A stretch of DNA of 64,000 nucleotides, from positions 1 through 64,000 of the forward strand of contig CAYYKK010000005.1 of the NCBI GenBank assembly GCA_964467935.1. The letters run 5' to 3'. The translations under genes and the position numbers were made by a program. The stretch is from CAYYKK01 sp964467935 (lineage in GTDB: Bacteria > Myxococcota_A > Polyangia > Polyangiales > Polyangiaceae). Within the stretch, counting starts at the first letter, position 1, and every line of letters starts with the position of its first letter. Shown here piece by piece: positions 16,272 through 24,475 of this stretch. The notes below the pieces were generated by a model that had not been told where the DNA came from, did no database searches, and was given only the letters and a program-made list of their open reading frames with translations.

Positions 16272-18283
16272 CGCGCGCGCCCGAGGCGCGACGCGGCCGG
16301 GGGGGCCGAGCGCGAGGGGCGCCGATCGCGCGGCTCCTCGCGGCGACCGCGCTCGCGACGAGCGCCCTCCCGATCTCGGCGCGCGCCGACGAGCCGATCG
16401 ACGTCACCGTCGAGGGCGATCGCGCGGCGCCGGGCGCGACCTCGCTCGGTCGTCGGGAGATCCGCGAGACGCCCGGCGTGCTCGGCGATCCCTACCGAGC
16501 CATCGAGCTCGAGCCCGGCGTCACGCCGGCCGCGAGCGGGGTGCCCTACTACTTCATCCGCGGCGCGCCGCCGGGGAACGTCGGCTACTTCTTCGACGGC
16601 ATCCAGGTGCCGATGCTGTTCCACGTGGGGGCAGGCCCCAGCATCATCCCGCCTGCGCTGGTGCAGCGCGTGGAGCTCTCGCTGGGCGCGTTCCCCGCGC
16701 GCTACGGGCGGATCGCCGGCGCCATCGTCGAAGCCGACAGCACGCCGGCGCGCGACACCTGGCACGGCGAGGCGGCGTTTCGCACCGTCGATCTCGGCGG
16801 TGTCGTCGAGGGGCCCGTCGGCGACGGCGGGTCGCTGCTCGTCGGCGGGCACTACGCGATCGGCGCAGCGATCCTCTCCGCGCTCGTGCCGAGCGTCAGC
16901 CTCGGCTACGCCGACTACCAAGGGCGCTACACGAAGAAGGTCGGCGCGCGCGATCGCTTCACGGCGACGACCTTCGGCTCGTACGACTACCTCGCGTCCG
17001 TCACGCACTACCCCGCCGGAGGTCTCGGGCTCGGCGCGCGCCCCTACCCGACCGAGTCGCGCGACGTGCTCATCGACAGCGACTTCCATCGGCTCGATCT
17101 GCGCTACGATCACGAGCTCGACGGCGGCGGCGTGATCGAGGTCGCCTCGACCTTCGGCCTCGATCGATCGCGCGGCGAAGGCATCGAGCACGCGAACGAC
17201 TGGCGTCAGGTGACGCGCATGTCGATCGACCAGCCCGTCGGCGGCGCGCGGCTGCGCTTGGGCGCGGACGCCCAGCTCGACGGCTACGACGTGGCCGTCG
17301 GGGGCGACCCGTGCCCCGGAGGTCGATGCTCGCAGGGGCTGCTCGGAACGGCGTCGAGGATCGAGCTCGAACAGGCCTTCCGCGTGCTCTTCAAGAGTCG
17401 GTTCGATCTCGCGCTCGGCGCCTGGACGGACGCGGTGATCGCCCTCGGCCCGCGAGCGACGCTGACGCCGGGGCTCCGCGTCGACTACTTCGACTCGCTC
17501 TCGCACGCGGCGGTCGCGGTCGATCCGCGGCTCGTGGGCCGCTTCGGCGTCGGCGATCACCTCGTGCTCGTGCCGGCGATCGGCGTCGCGTCGCAGCTCC
17601 CCGGCTTCGCGCCGATCCCCGCGCTCCAGATCGCAGGCATCCCCGGGGGCTTGCAGAGGAGCCTCCAGACGAGCTTCGGCGCGGAGGTGAAGGCGGGGCC
17701 GTTCGACCTCCGCGCGACGGGCTTTCGGCAAGCGACGTGGAACCTCACCGACGCCATCGGCGCAGGGCGAGGATCGGGCTTCGGTGTCGAGCGTTTCTTG
17801 AGGCGCACCACCGGCGACGGCTACGGGCTCGAGCTCTCGGCGAAGGGCGCGCTCACGCGCGACATCTTCTTGCTCGCGTCGTACACGCTCTCACGCTCGA
17901 CGCGCGAGCGGGCGGGGCGCACGGTGCCGAGCGCCTACGACCGATCCCACGTCGCGCAGATCGCGCTGCTCTACGACCTCGGGCGGAGCTGGCGCGCGGG
18001 CGTGCGGACGATGTTCTACACGGGCTTCCCGGCGGACGAGGCGGGGCCGGGTCACGTCCCGAGCGAGCACCCGGCTCGCACCCCGCCGTTCTTCCGCGTC
18101 GACGTGCGCCTCGCGAAGCGCTGGCTCTTCAAGAAGGGCGCGTACGTCGGCCTCGTCTTCGACATGCAGAACGCGACGCTCTCTCGCGAGGTGTTCGACG
18201 TCACCTGCGACGCCCGCGGCTGCTCTCCGCGGATCATCGGCCCCATCACGATCCCGACGCTCGCGTTCGAGTGCGGGTTCTGA
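16268..18283 (+). CDS. TonB-dependent-receptor-like outer-membrane protein
   Basis: A GTG at 16268 overlaps the esterase stop (GTGA). The 671-residue product has an Arg-rich n-region, a hydrophobic core and a cut near SARADE. Next comes a short plug domain with the typical FIRGAPPGNVGYFFDG and the block ELSLGAFPARYGR. A long series of alternating beta-strands ends in a C-terminal Phe (LAFECGF), the usual outer-membrane barrel signature. It lacks an obvious N-terminal TonB box. Such proteins import siderophores, vitamins or oligomers, or serve as Oar-like surface proteins; the substrate is unknown here. The overlap with an esterase suggests that the esterase acts on the imported ligand (inference). 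Confidence 0.85.
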   Translation: MTRAPEARRGRGGRARGAPIARLLAATALATSALPISARADEPIDVTVEGDRAAPGATSLGRREIRETPGVLGDPYRAIELEPGVTPAASGVPYYFIRGAPPGNVGYFFDGIQVPMLFHVGAGPSIIPPALVQRVELSLGAFPARYGRIAGAIVEADSTPARDTWHGEAAFRTVDLGGVVEGPVGDGGSLLVGGHYAIGAAILSALVPSVSLGYADYQGRYTKKVGARDRFTATTFGSYDYLASVTHYPAGGLGLGARPYPTESRDVLIDSDFHRLDLRYDHELDGGGVIEVASTFGLDRSRGEGIEHANDWRQVTRMSIDQPVGGARLRLGADAQLDGYDVAVGGDPCPGGRCSQGLLGTASRIELEQAFRVLFKSRFDLALGAWTDAVIALGPRATLTPGLRVDYFDSLSHAAVAVDPRLVGRFGVGDHLVLVPAIGVASQLPGFAPIPALQIAGIPGGLQRSLQTSFGAEVKAGPFDLRATGFRQATWNLTDAIGAGRGSGFGVERFLRRTTGDGYGLELSAKGALTRDIFLLASYTLSRSTRERAGRTVPSAYDRSHVAQIALLYDLGRSWRAGVRTMFYTGFPADEAGPGHVPSEHPARTPPFFRVDVRLAKRWLFKKGAYVGLVFDMQNATLSREVFDVTCDARGCSPRIIGPITIPTLAFECGF

Positions 18284-18322
18284 CCCGAGGAGCGAGCGCG
18301 GCCGGCCTTCGACGCGGCGTCG

Positions 18323-19582
18323 TCAGCGAGGCCCCGCCTTGGTGGCGGGCGTGGCCGTCCCCGACGCGCCGCCTGGCGCTGCGCCCGGGCCGCTCGACGC
18401 CGCGCCGGGCGAGCCCGACGCCGTGCTCGCCGGCGCCTTCTTCTTCAGCTTGTCGAGCGCGTCGCGCATCTCGTCCTCGGTGAACGGCATCTTCGCGAGC
18501 TCGGCCTTCTCGTCGGCGAGAGCGAGCTCGAGCTCTTTCTGCGCCTCGCGCGCGCGTCCGATCCACGCCGAGCTCTCGCCCGTGCGCTCGCCGAGGCGCA
18601 CGGTGCCCTCCATCATCTTGAGCCCCTTCTCGAGCAGGATCCGGTAGCGGAGGCGCATCGCACCCTCCCAGAGCTGCTTCTGCCGGACGCTCGTCGCGGC
18701 GGCGGGCGTCGGGACCTTCATCACGTCGCGGTGGAGCTGCTCGTAGAGCTGACCGACGCGGTAGCCGCTCATGGCCGACCAGTGCGCGTCGCGCGCGCGC
18801 ATCGCGTCGGTGTAGGCCTCCTGCGCGTCGAGCAGGCCCGTGCACCGCGCCTCGAGCACCGCGCCGAAGTCGGGCGGAAAGGGCTCGAAGACGATCTGCT
18901 CGCTGCGGACCTTCCTGATCTCGCCGAGCGCGAAGCTCACCTGCGCGAGCTCGATGGGCGGCGTGCCCGACTCGCCGAGGTGGTTGTCCTCGATGAGATT
19001 GCGCGCCTTCACGATCGGCGCGAAGCCCTCCTCGGCGCGCCCTTGCGACACGAGGGCGAGGCCCTGCGCGCCCAGCGCCTCGATCTCCTCGAGCACGGTG
19101 AGGTCCTTGCGATCGAGCACCTCGGCGGCCGTCTTCTCGAGCTCCGGCCAGCGCTCTTCATAGGACAGGATCCGCGAGATGCGGAGCAGCGCGGCGCGGG
19201 TCGTGGGCGAGTCGGGGAAGCGATCGACGCTGTCGCGGAAGCGCGCGAGCGCCTTGTCGCGCTCGCCCAGCCCGAGGTACGCGATGCCGGCGTTGTAGAG
19301 GCTGGGTCGCGCGGTGGGTCCGCTCGGATCGACGGCGACGATGCGATCGAACTCGGCGGCCGCGGGCGCGAGCTCGTCGCGCAGCAGCCGGTCGCTCGCC
19401 GCCTGGAAGAGCGCCGGGAGATCGTTGGGGTCGGTCTTCGTGATGCGCAGCGTCGGCAACACCTGGGCCGCGGGATCCGACGCGCCCGCGCCAGGGGAGA
19501 CCGCGCGCGGCGTGGCCTCGCAAGCGGCGGTGGAGAGGGCGACCGAGGCGAAGAGCGGGAGCGACCAGCGAGACATGCGCAT
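18323..19582 (-). CDS. TPR-repeat lipoprotein
   Basis: The ATG at 19582 (MRMSRWSL) is chosen because GAGGAA lies 6-7 nt upstream and the resulting signal is short, with lipobox STAAC; an ATG at 19633 would add 17 basic residues. The 419-residue product has TPR-like helical repeats at about 50-160 (for example YNAGIAYLGLGERDKAL). A further helical region runs to about 360, and a Gly/Ala/Pro-rich tail ends the protein. Tetratricopeptide lipoproteins of this type usually scaffold complexes at the inner face of the outer membrane. No enzymatic motif is seen. It is convergent with the TonB-like gene. Confidence 0.8.
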   Translation of the reverse strand: MRMSRWSLPLFASVALSTAACEATPRAVSPGAGASDPAAQVLPTLRITKTDPNDLPALFQAASDRLLRDELAPAAAEFDRIVAVDPSGPTARPSLYNAGIAYLGLGERDKALARFRDSVDRFPDSPTTRAALLRISRILSYEERWPELEKTAAEVLDRKDLTVLEEIEALGAQGLALVSQGRAEEGFAPIVKARNLIEDNHLGESGTPPIELAQVSFALGEIRKVRSEQIVFEPFPPDFGAVLEARCTGLLDAQEAYTDAMRARDAHWSAMSGYRVGQLYEQLHRDVMKVPTPAAATSVRQKQLWEGAMRLRYRILLEKGLKMMEGTVRLGERTGESSAWIGRAREAQKELELALADEKAELAKMPFTEDEMRDALDKLKKKAPASTASGSPGAASSGPGAAPGGASGTATPATKAGPR

Positions 19583-19732
19583 GAGGGTTCCTCGAGACCT
19601 TTGGACGGACCGGCGAGCCGTTCGACCTTTCACGGGAAGGATACCCGAACATCGACGGTTGTTCCGGGCGGGGAGAAAGGAGCCACTTCGACCGCTTCAT
19701 CGAACACCGACCGAACCGTGACCGACCGAAAC

Positions 19733-19766
19733 ACGCCCGGGGAGCGCGAGCTCGCTCTCCGGGCGT
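19733..19766 (-). terminator. Hairpin terminator downstream of the small TPR lipoprotein
   Basis: A 14-bp stem (ACGCCCGGGGAGCG with CGCTCTCCGGGCGT, one mismatch) encloses the 6-nt loop CGAGCT. It lies about 55 nt past the stop of the gene at 19821 on the minus strand. Read that way, it is followed by GTTTCGG, a weak T-rich run. Imperfect direct repeats of GACCGAAC type flank it on the plus strand at 19708-19731. Confidence 0.5.
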
Positions 19767-19820
19767 CCTCCTTTCCTCGACGGCTCGGGCGCGCGTCCGA
19801 CCGGGCGGGGCGCCGCCCGC

Positions 19821-20261
19821 TCAGTCGGTCCCTGCGGCGATCGACGCGAGCGAGTCGCGGACCCGGCCGCGCTGCTCCTCCGACAAGGCCCCCGGCGTTC
19901 GCCGATCGAGATCCGAGGCCATCGCGAGGAACGCCTTCGCGTTGAACCGAAACGAGTCGCGCACCGGACCCGAGGGCGCGGCCTCGGCGAGGCGCAGATC
20001 CGTCATGCCCCGGAGGTACGCGTACTCGACGCGCTCGCGCGGGGTGAGCCCGTCGAGGTCGTCGCCGAGCACCCGGAGCAGCGCGAGAGCCTCGGGAAAG
20101 TCGCTGTCGCGATAGTGATCGCGCACGCGCTGGAGGTCCTGGCTGTAGGTCGCGCACGACGCGAGCAGCAAAACGACAGCACACCCGAGCCGCCTGGCAC
20201 CCACCCGCGGGAAGGTACCACGAGCCGTCGCGGCACCCCCTCGCGAGAGCGATTTCGGCAC
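19821..20261 (-). CDS. Small lipoprotein with TPR-like helices
   Basis: The 146-residue form starts at the GTG at 20261; a second GTG at 20204 gives a shorter, more typical signal (MGARRLGCAVVLLL) and may be the real start. The lipobox is LLASC. The rest is helical with one TPR-like unit (HYRDSDFPEALALLRVLG) and a loss of charge at the end. No catalytic motif is seen. The gene lies between the TPR lipoprotein and the divergent PEGA kinase. A kinase and an outer-membrane lipoprotein pair divergently at this point, which may reflect shared control (inference). Confidence 0.65.
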   Translation of the reverse strand: MPKSLSRGGAATARGTFPRVGARRLGCAVVLLLASCATYSQDLQRVRDHYRDSDFPEALALLRVLGDDLDGLTPRERVEYAYLRGMTDLRLAEAAPSGPVRDSFRFNAKAFLAMASDLDRRTPGALSEEQRGRVRDSLASIAAGTD

Positions 20262-20354
20262 AAGGGTGTGTTTCGGTTGAAAGGGAGGCTAAGATCGACA
20301 AAAGGTTTCGACGGACGGGGCATCAGGCCCTTGGTCCTTCGGTCTTCGGCTCCT

Positions 20355-22415
20355 ATGGTGCAGCAACAAGCAGGGGAGGCTCCCGAGGTCGTCGGCGAGA
20401 CGCCGGCGCCCGTCGACGAGGTGCTGCCCCGGCAATTCGGCAAGTACACGCTCCTGCGCAGCCTCGCCTCCGGCGGCATGGCGGAGCTCTATCTTGCCTT
20501 GCACCGCAGCGTCGCGGGCTTCGAGAAGCTGGTCGTCATCAAGCGGATCTTGCCGCAGATGAACCACGATCAGGCCTTCATCGACATGCTGCTCCACGAG
20601 GCGCGCACCGCGGCGACGCTCTCGCATCCGAACATCGTTCAGACGTTCGACGTCGGTCAGGCCGAGGGCAGCTACTTCATCGCGATGGAGCACATCCATG
20701 GCGAGGACATCCGGACGATCGTCCGCGGCATGCGGAAGAAGAACGTCAACGAGTTCCCCGTCGCGCACGCGCTCACGATCGTCGGCGGCGTCTGCGCCGG
20801 GCTCGCGTACGCGCACGAGAAGCGCGGCCTCGACGGTCAGCCGCTGCACATCGTGCACCGCGACATCTCGCCCCAGAACATCGTCATCACGTTCACCGGC
20901 GACGTGAAGATCGTCGACTTCGGCATCGCGAAGAGCGAGACGTTCGCCGAGGAGCAGAAGGGCGGTCAGCTGAAGGGCAAGGTCCCGTACATGTCGCCCG
21001 AGCAAGCGGCGGGCGAGGAGATCGACTGGCGGAGCGACATCTTCGCCGTGGGCGTCATCCTCTTCGAGCTGACGACGGGCCGCCGCCTCTTCAAGGGCGC
21101 GAACGAATACGAGACGCTGAAGCTCATCACCGAGCGCGAGTACCCGCTGCCGAGCGACATCGCGCCGAACTACCCGCTCGGGCTCGAGCGCATCGTGATG
21201 AAGTCGCTCGCGAAGAACCGCGAGAGCCGCTACCAGAGCGCGCGCGAGATGCAGAGCGATCTCGAGGCGTTCATCCGCCAGGAGCGCGTCCCTGCCTCGA
21301 CGGTGAGCCTCGGCAAGTGGATGGAGATGCTGTTCGAGGAGAAGCTCGCGCAGCAGAACGAGGCGCTGCACGACATCAAGCAGCTCGCCGACGCGATCGC
21401 CGCGCAGCAGCCCGTGCCCGAGTCGGCTCCGTTCGTGTCGGGCATGACCGGCGTCTTCCCGGCGGTCGATTTGTCGACGAGCACGCAGCCCGGGTCGGCC
21501 TCCGGCGCGGTCGCGAGCATCCCGCCCGAGAAGACGCGCAGCAACACGGGCGTCATCGTCGGCACGCTCGTCGCCATCGCGGCCGCCGCCGGCGGGCTCT
21601 ACTACTTCACCCGCCCGCCGCCGCAGGTCGCGCAGCCGCAGCCTTCCGAGAGCGCGAGCGCCGCGCCCGTCGAGGCGAAGGCGTCGATCAAGATCACGAG
21701 CGATCCGCCCGGCGCGGCGATCTGGATCAACGGGGACCTGCGCAGCGAGGTGACCCCGGCGACGATCGCGAACCTCCCGCTCGGCCGCGAGATCAAGGTG
21801 AAGCTCTCGCTCGAGGGGTTCGAGTCGTACAAGGACTCGGTCACGCTCGCGACCCCGGGCGAGAGCAAAGCCATCGAAGCGAAGATGAAGACGGGCAGCG
21901 TGACGGTCACGCTGGACGTGGTGCCCGAGCCGACGGTCTGGGTGGACGGCAAGCCCTGGAAGGGCTCGGCGAAGAAGATCACGGGGCTCTCGGCGGACGA
22001 GGAGCACAAGATCGTGGTCAGCGCCTCGGGCTACGTGCCCAAGAGCTTCGTCTTCACGGGGAAGCAGGGCGAGACCAAGGCCTTCGACGCGAAGCTCGTG
22101 AAGGGCGATCCGGCGGCCATCGCCGCAGCCGAGAAGGCAGCCGCGGAGAAGGCCGCCGACAAGGCGGGCGACAAGGGCGGCGACAAGGCGAGCACCGCCG
22201 CGGCCGGGCCCGGCACCGTGCGCGTCAACGCGAAGGGTGGCTACTGCAACGTGACGATCAACGGCGCGTCGATGGGCGCGACGCCGACCGGGGGCCCCGT
22301 CCCAGCGGGCACGGCGCGGGTCACGTGCAAGCCCGAGAACGGTCCGTCGATGACCCAGACCGTCACCGTCGAGGCGGGCCAGACCGCGCGCGTGATCTTC
22401 CAGATCCCGCAATGA
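20355..22415 (+). CDS. Ser/Thr protein kinase with PEGA domains
   Basis: This is a complete Hanks-type kinase: the nucleotide loop ASGGMAELY near 38-46, Lys63, HRDISPQN with Asp170 and Asn175, DFG with Asp188 and YMSPEQ near 212-217. A juxtamembrane segment leads to one membrane helix at about 399-418. The periplasmic part has two PEGA-type repeats (ITSDPPGAAIWINGD near 447-461, and a second at about 514-590). A Lys/Ala/Asp-rich spacer (AAEKAAAEKAADKAGDKGGD) and a final PEGA-like domain with a Cys pair follow. PEGA repeats are typical of myxobacterial sensor kinases that bind surface ligands. The upstream region carries no SD. The lipoprotein gene starts 16 bp downstream. Confidence 0.95.
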   Translation: MVQQQAGEAPEVVGETPAPVDEVLPRQFGKYTLLRSLASGGMAELYLALHRSVAGFEKLVVIKRILPQMNHDQAFIDMLLHEARTAATLSHPNIVQTFDVGQAEGSYFIAMEHIHGEDIRTIVRGMRKKNVNEFPVAHALTIVGGVCAGLAYAHEKRGLDGQPLHIVHRDISPQNIVITFTGDVKIVDFGIAKSETFAEEQKGGQLKGKVPYMSPEQAAGEEIDWRSDIFAVGVILFELTTGRRLFKGANEYETLKLITEREYPLPSDIAPNYPLGLERIVMKSLAKNRESRYQSAREMQSDLEAFIRQERVPASTVSLGKWMEMLFEEKLAQQNEALHDIKQLADAIAAQQPVPESAPFVSGMTGVFPAVDLSTSTQPGSASGAVASIPPEKTRSNTGVIVGTLVAIAAAAGGLYYFTRPPPQVAQPQPSESASAAPVEAKASIKITSDPPGAAIWINGDLRSEVTPATIANLPLGREIKVKLSLEGFESYKDSVTLATPGESKAIEAKMKTGSVTVTLDVVPEPTVWVDGKPWKGSAKKITGLSADEEHKIVVSASGYVPKSFVFTGKQGETKAFDAKLVKGDPAAIAAAEKAAAEKAADKAGDKGGDKASTAAAGPGTVRVNAKGGYCNVTINGASMGATPTGGPVPAGTARVTCKPENGPSMTQTVTVEAGQTARVIFQIPQ

Positions 22416-22431
22416 GACGTCCACGTCGACG

Positions 22432-23733
22432 ATGAGCGGCTCCTCCGCGCGCGCGCCGTGGCTCGTGCCGATCGGGCTCGTCTCGATCGCGTGCCTCGCT
22501 GCGTGCGGCGAGGCGCCTGCGGCGACCAGCACCTCGAGCACGAGCGCGGCGAGCGGCGGGGGTGGGTCCGTGACGTCGAGCGCGACGGGCAGCGCTTCGT
22601 CGGGGAACGGCGCCGGCGGCTCCGGTGGCGCGGCGAGCGGCTGTCCAGCCGGACAAGATCCGATCGCGAGCCTGCCGGCCTGCGCCGCCGCCGCTCCACC
22701 TCCGCCCGCAGCGCTCGCGACGGCCGCGTCATCGGGCGTGCGCGGCGACGAGATCGATCTCGCGGGTCTCTCCGTGGCGAGCGCGCCTTGCGCGGCGGTG
22801 CTCGTCTGCCGGCCGAAGGACGCCCCGACGTTGCTCTTCTCGGACGAGCCGGAGACGACGTCGACCGACGGCATCGTCTACGCCGACACGATCGCGCCGG
22901 GCCGTTACCGCGCGTACGTCTACCACGTGAACGCATCGAGCGCGCCGCGCAAATTCCCGATCGTGGTGCTCAACCAAGGCGCCGACGCGGCCACGATCAC
23001 GATCACGAAGAAGGGGCTCGCCGGGCCGACGACCGACTATCCGGCGGCGGGCAAGCAGGCGGTGATCGCGTGGCTCGGGACGAGCGCGCCGACGACACGG
23101 ACGGTGCCCGCCGGGCAGCGCGTGCTGTTCGACGGGGATCTCGACGCGCTCCACGCAGGCAAGGACGAGCTCGTCCACGCGATCATCGACTTCGAGACCG
23201 ATCGCACCGTCAAGGTGTCGGTGGTGAGCGTGCCCGCGAGCGCGGACGCGGCCACCGTCACGGCGTCGCTCTCGGTCGTGCCGAGCACGGGCCAGCACGC
23301 GCGCGGCACGTTTCCAGGCGCCGCGTTCACGCTGATCGGTGACGGCGCGGCGCTCGACGGGGTGCGATCGATCTCGCTCGGATCGGGCACGGTCGACGCC
23401 GACCTCGCGGGCCACAGCGCCGTGGACGGCGGCGCCGCGGTGACGTTGAAGGGCAATTTCGGCGTGCCGTGGCAGCTCTCGCTCCCCACCGCGTCCAAGG
23501 TGGCGCTCGCCCTCTCCCCGCGCGGCGGCGCGTGGGGCGGAGGCGCGCTGCTCGGCGCCGGCGCGGACGGCGTGGTGGGCGTCGTCCCCCTCCCCTCCTC
23601 CGCGACCACGCTCGACACCGGCGCGCGCGCGATCCACCTCGGGCGCTTCCAGGGTGGCGACGTCGCGTCGGGCACGCTCATGACGGGCGGCGGCTCGAGC
23701 CTTCCGCTGACGATGCTCCTCGTGCCGCTCTGA
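22432..23733 (+). CDS. Ser/Gly-rich lipoprotein downstream of the PEGA kinase
   Basis: The 433-residue product has a lipoprotein signal (lipobox CLAAC, Cys near 25), a Ser/Gly/Thr-rich linker of about 40 residues (SGNGAGGSGGAAS), and a domain of mainly beta structure, including the segment RYRAYVYHVNASSAPRKF near 160-178. Four cysteines lie near the N-terminal half of the mature domain. No enzyme motif is seen and I do not recognise the family. The 16-bp gap from the kinase makes cotranscription likely, so it could be the kinase ligand or an envelope partner (inference only). Confidence 0.75.
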   Translation: MSGSSARAPWLVPIGLVSIACLAACGEAPAATSTSSTSAASGGGGSVTSSATGSASSGNGAGGSGGAASGCPAGQDPIASLPACAAAAPPPPAALATAASSGVRGDEIDLAGLSVASAPCAAVLVCRPKDAPTLLFSDEPETTSTDGIVYADTIAPGRYRAYVYHVNASSAPRKFPIVVLNQGADAATITITKKGLAGPTTDYPAAGKQAVIAWLGTSAPTTRTVPAGQRVLFDGDLDALHAGKDELVHAIIDFETDRTVKVSVVSVPASADAATVTASLSVVPSTGQHARGTFPGAAFTLIGDGAALDGVRSISLGSGTVDADLAGHSAVDGGAAVTLKGNFGVPWQLSLPTASKVALALSPRGGAWGGGALLGAGADGVVGVVPLPSSATTLDTGARAIHLGRFQGGDVASGTLMTGGGSSLPLTMLLVPL

Positions 23734-23789
23734 TCGCCCCTGGCTCCGCGATCGTCGTCGCGGGTCGAAGCGCGGCGCGTCGCCCGCGA

Positions 23790-24425
23790 TCAGCGACGCC
23801 GGTAGCGCAGTCGATGGACGGGCAGCCCGTCCTCGATCGCGCGGTGCTCGCGCGGGCTCCGCGCGCCGTAGGGGTTCTCTGCGAGGCGCGCCGAGCCCTC
23901 TGCGTCACCGAAGGGCGCGAACGCCCCGTGCTGCGCGATCTGCGCTTCGTAGAGCTCCGCGCGCTCCTCGACGTCGGTCTGCACGTAGAGCTCACCGTCA
24001 TCGACGAGCAAGCGCGCGATGTGATCGAGCAGGACGTCGCCCATCACGAGCCGCTTCTCGTGGCGCTTCTTCCACCACGGATCGGGGAAGTGGACGAAGA
24101 ACGCGCGCACACCGTGATCGGGGACGAGGCGCGGGAGCGCGGTCTTCGCGTCCTCGGCGAGGACGCGCGCGCGGGGGCGGAGCCCCGCCTTCTCGAGGCG
24201 CTGGTCGACGAGGTGGGCCCATTTCATGCGGATCTCGAGCCCCAGCATCCGCACCTCCGGCGCCGCCGCGCATCGCTCGAAGAGAAAGCCGCCGCGGCCC
24301 GGGCCGATCTCGATCTCGATCGGGCCCGCGCCGCCGACGAGGCTCTCGATCGTCACGGGCTCGTCGCCCTCGGGGAGCCGCGCGGCGTGCGCGTACGGAT
24401 GATGGGGCCTCGGTCGGAAGCTCAT
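23790..24425 (-). CDS. trmB: tRNA (guanine-N7-)-methyltransferase
   Basis: TrmB methylates N7 of G46 in the variable loop of tRNA using SAM. The 211-residue protein carries the SAM-binding motif EIEIGPGRGGFL near 36-47, the acidic strand end (LGLEIRMKWAHL) and the signature HFPDPWWKKRHEKR, which marks the TrmB family. Length is normal. It starts at the ATG at 24425 and is divergent from the GT-C gene at 24476, leaving about 50 bp for both promoters. It is convergent with the kinase-linked lipoprotein. Confidence 0.96.
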   Translation of the reverse strand: MSFRPRPHHPYAHAARLPEGDEPVTIESLVGGAGPIEIEIGPGRGGFLFERCAAAPEVRMLGLEIRMKWAHLVDQRLEKAGLRPRARVLAEDAKTALPRLVPDHGVRAFFVHFPDPWWKKRHEKRLVMGDVLLDHIARLLVDDGELYVQTDVEERAELYEAQIAQHGAFAPFGDAEGSARLAENPYGARSPREHRAIEDGLPVHRLRYRRR

Positions 24426-24475
24426 GGACAGAAGGCTCGCGTGTGTACACTGTGCGGCCTCCGTGGGAAACGAAG

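Noticed and set aside
20289..22874. An 861-codon open frame on the minus strand
   Set aside because: It is antisense to the PEGA kinase, whose motifs are unambiguous, and it encodes an Arg/Leu/Asp-rich sequence without recognisable domains. Very high GC removes stops from the opposite strand.
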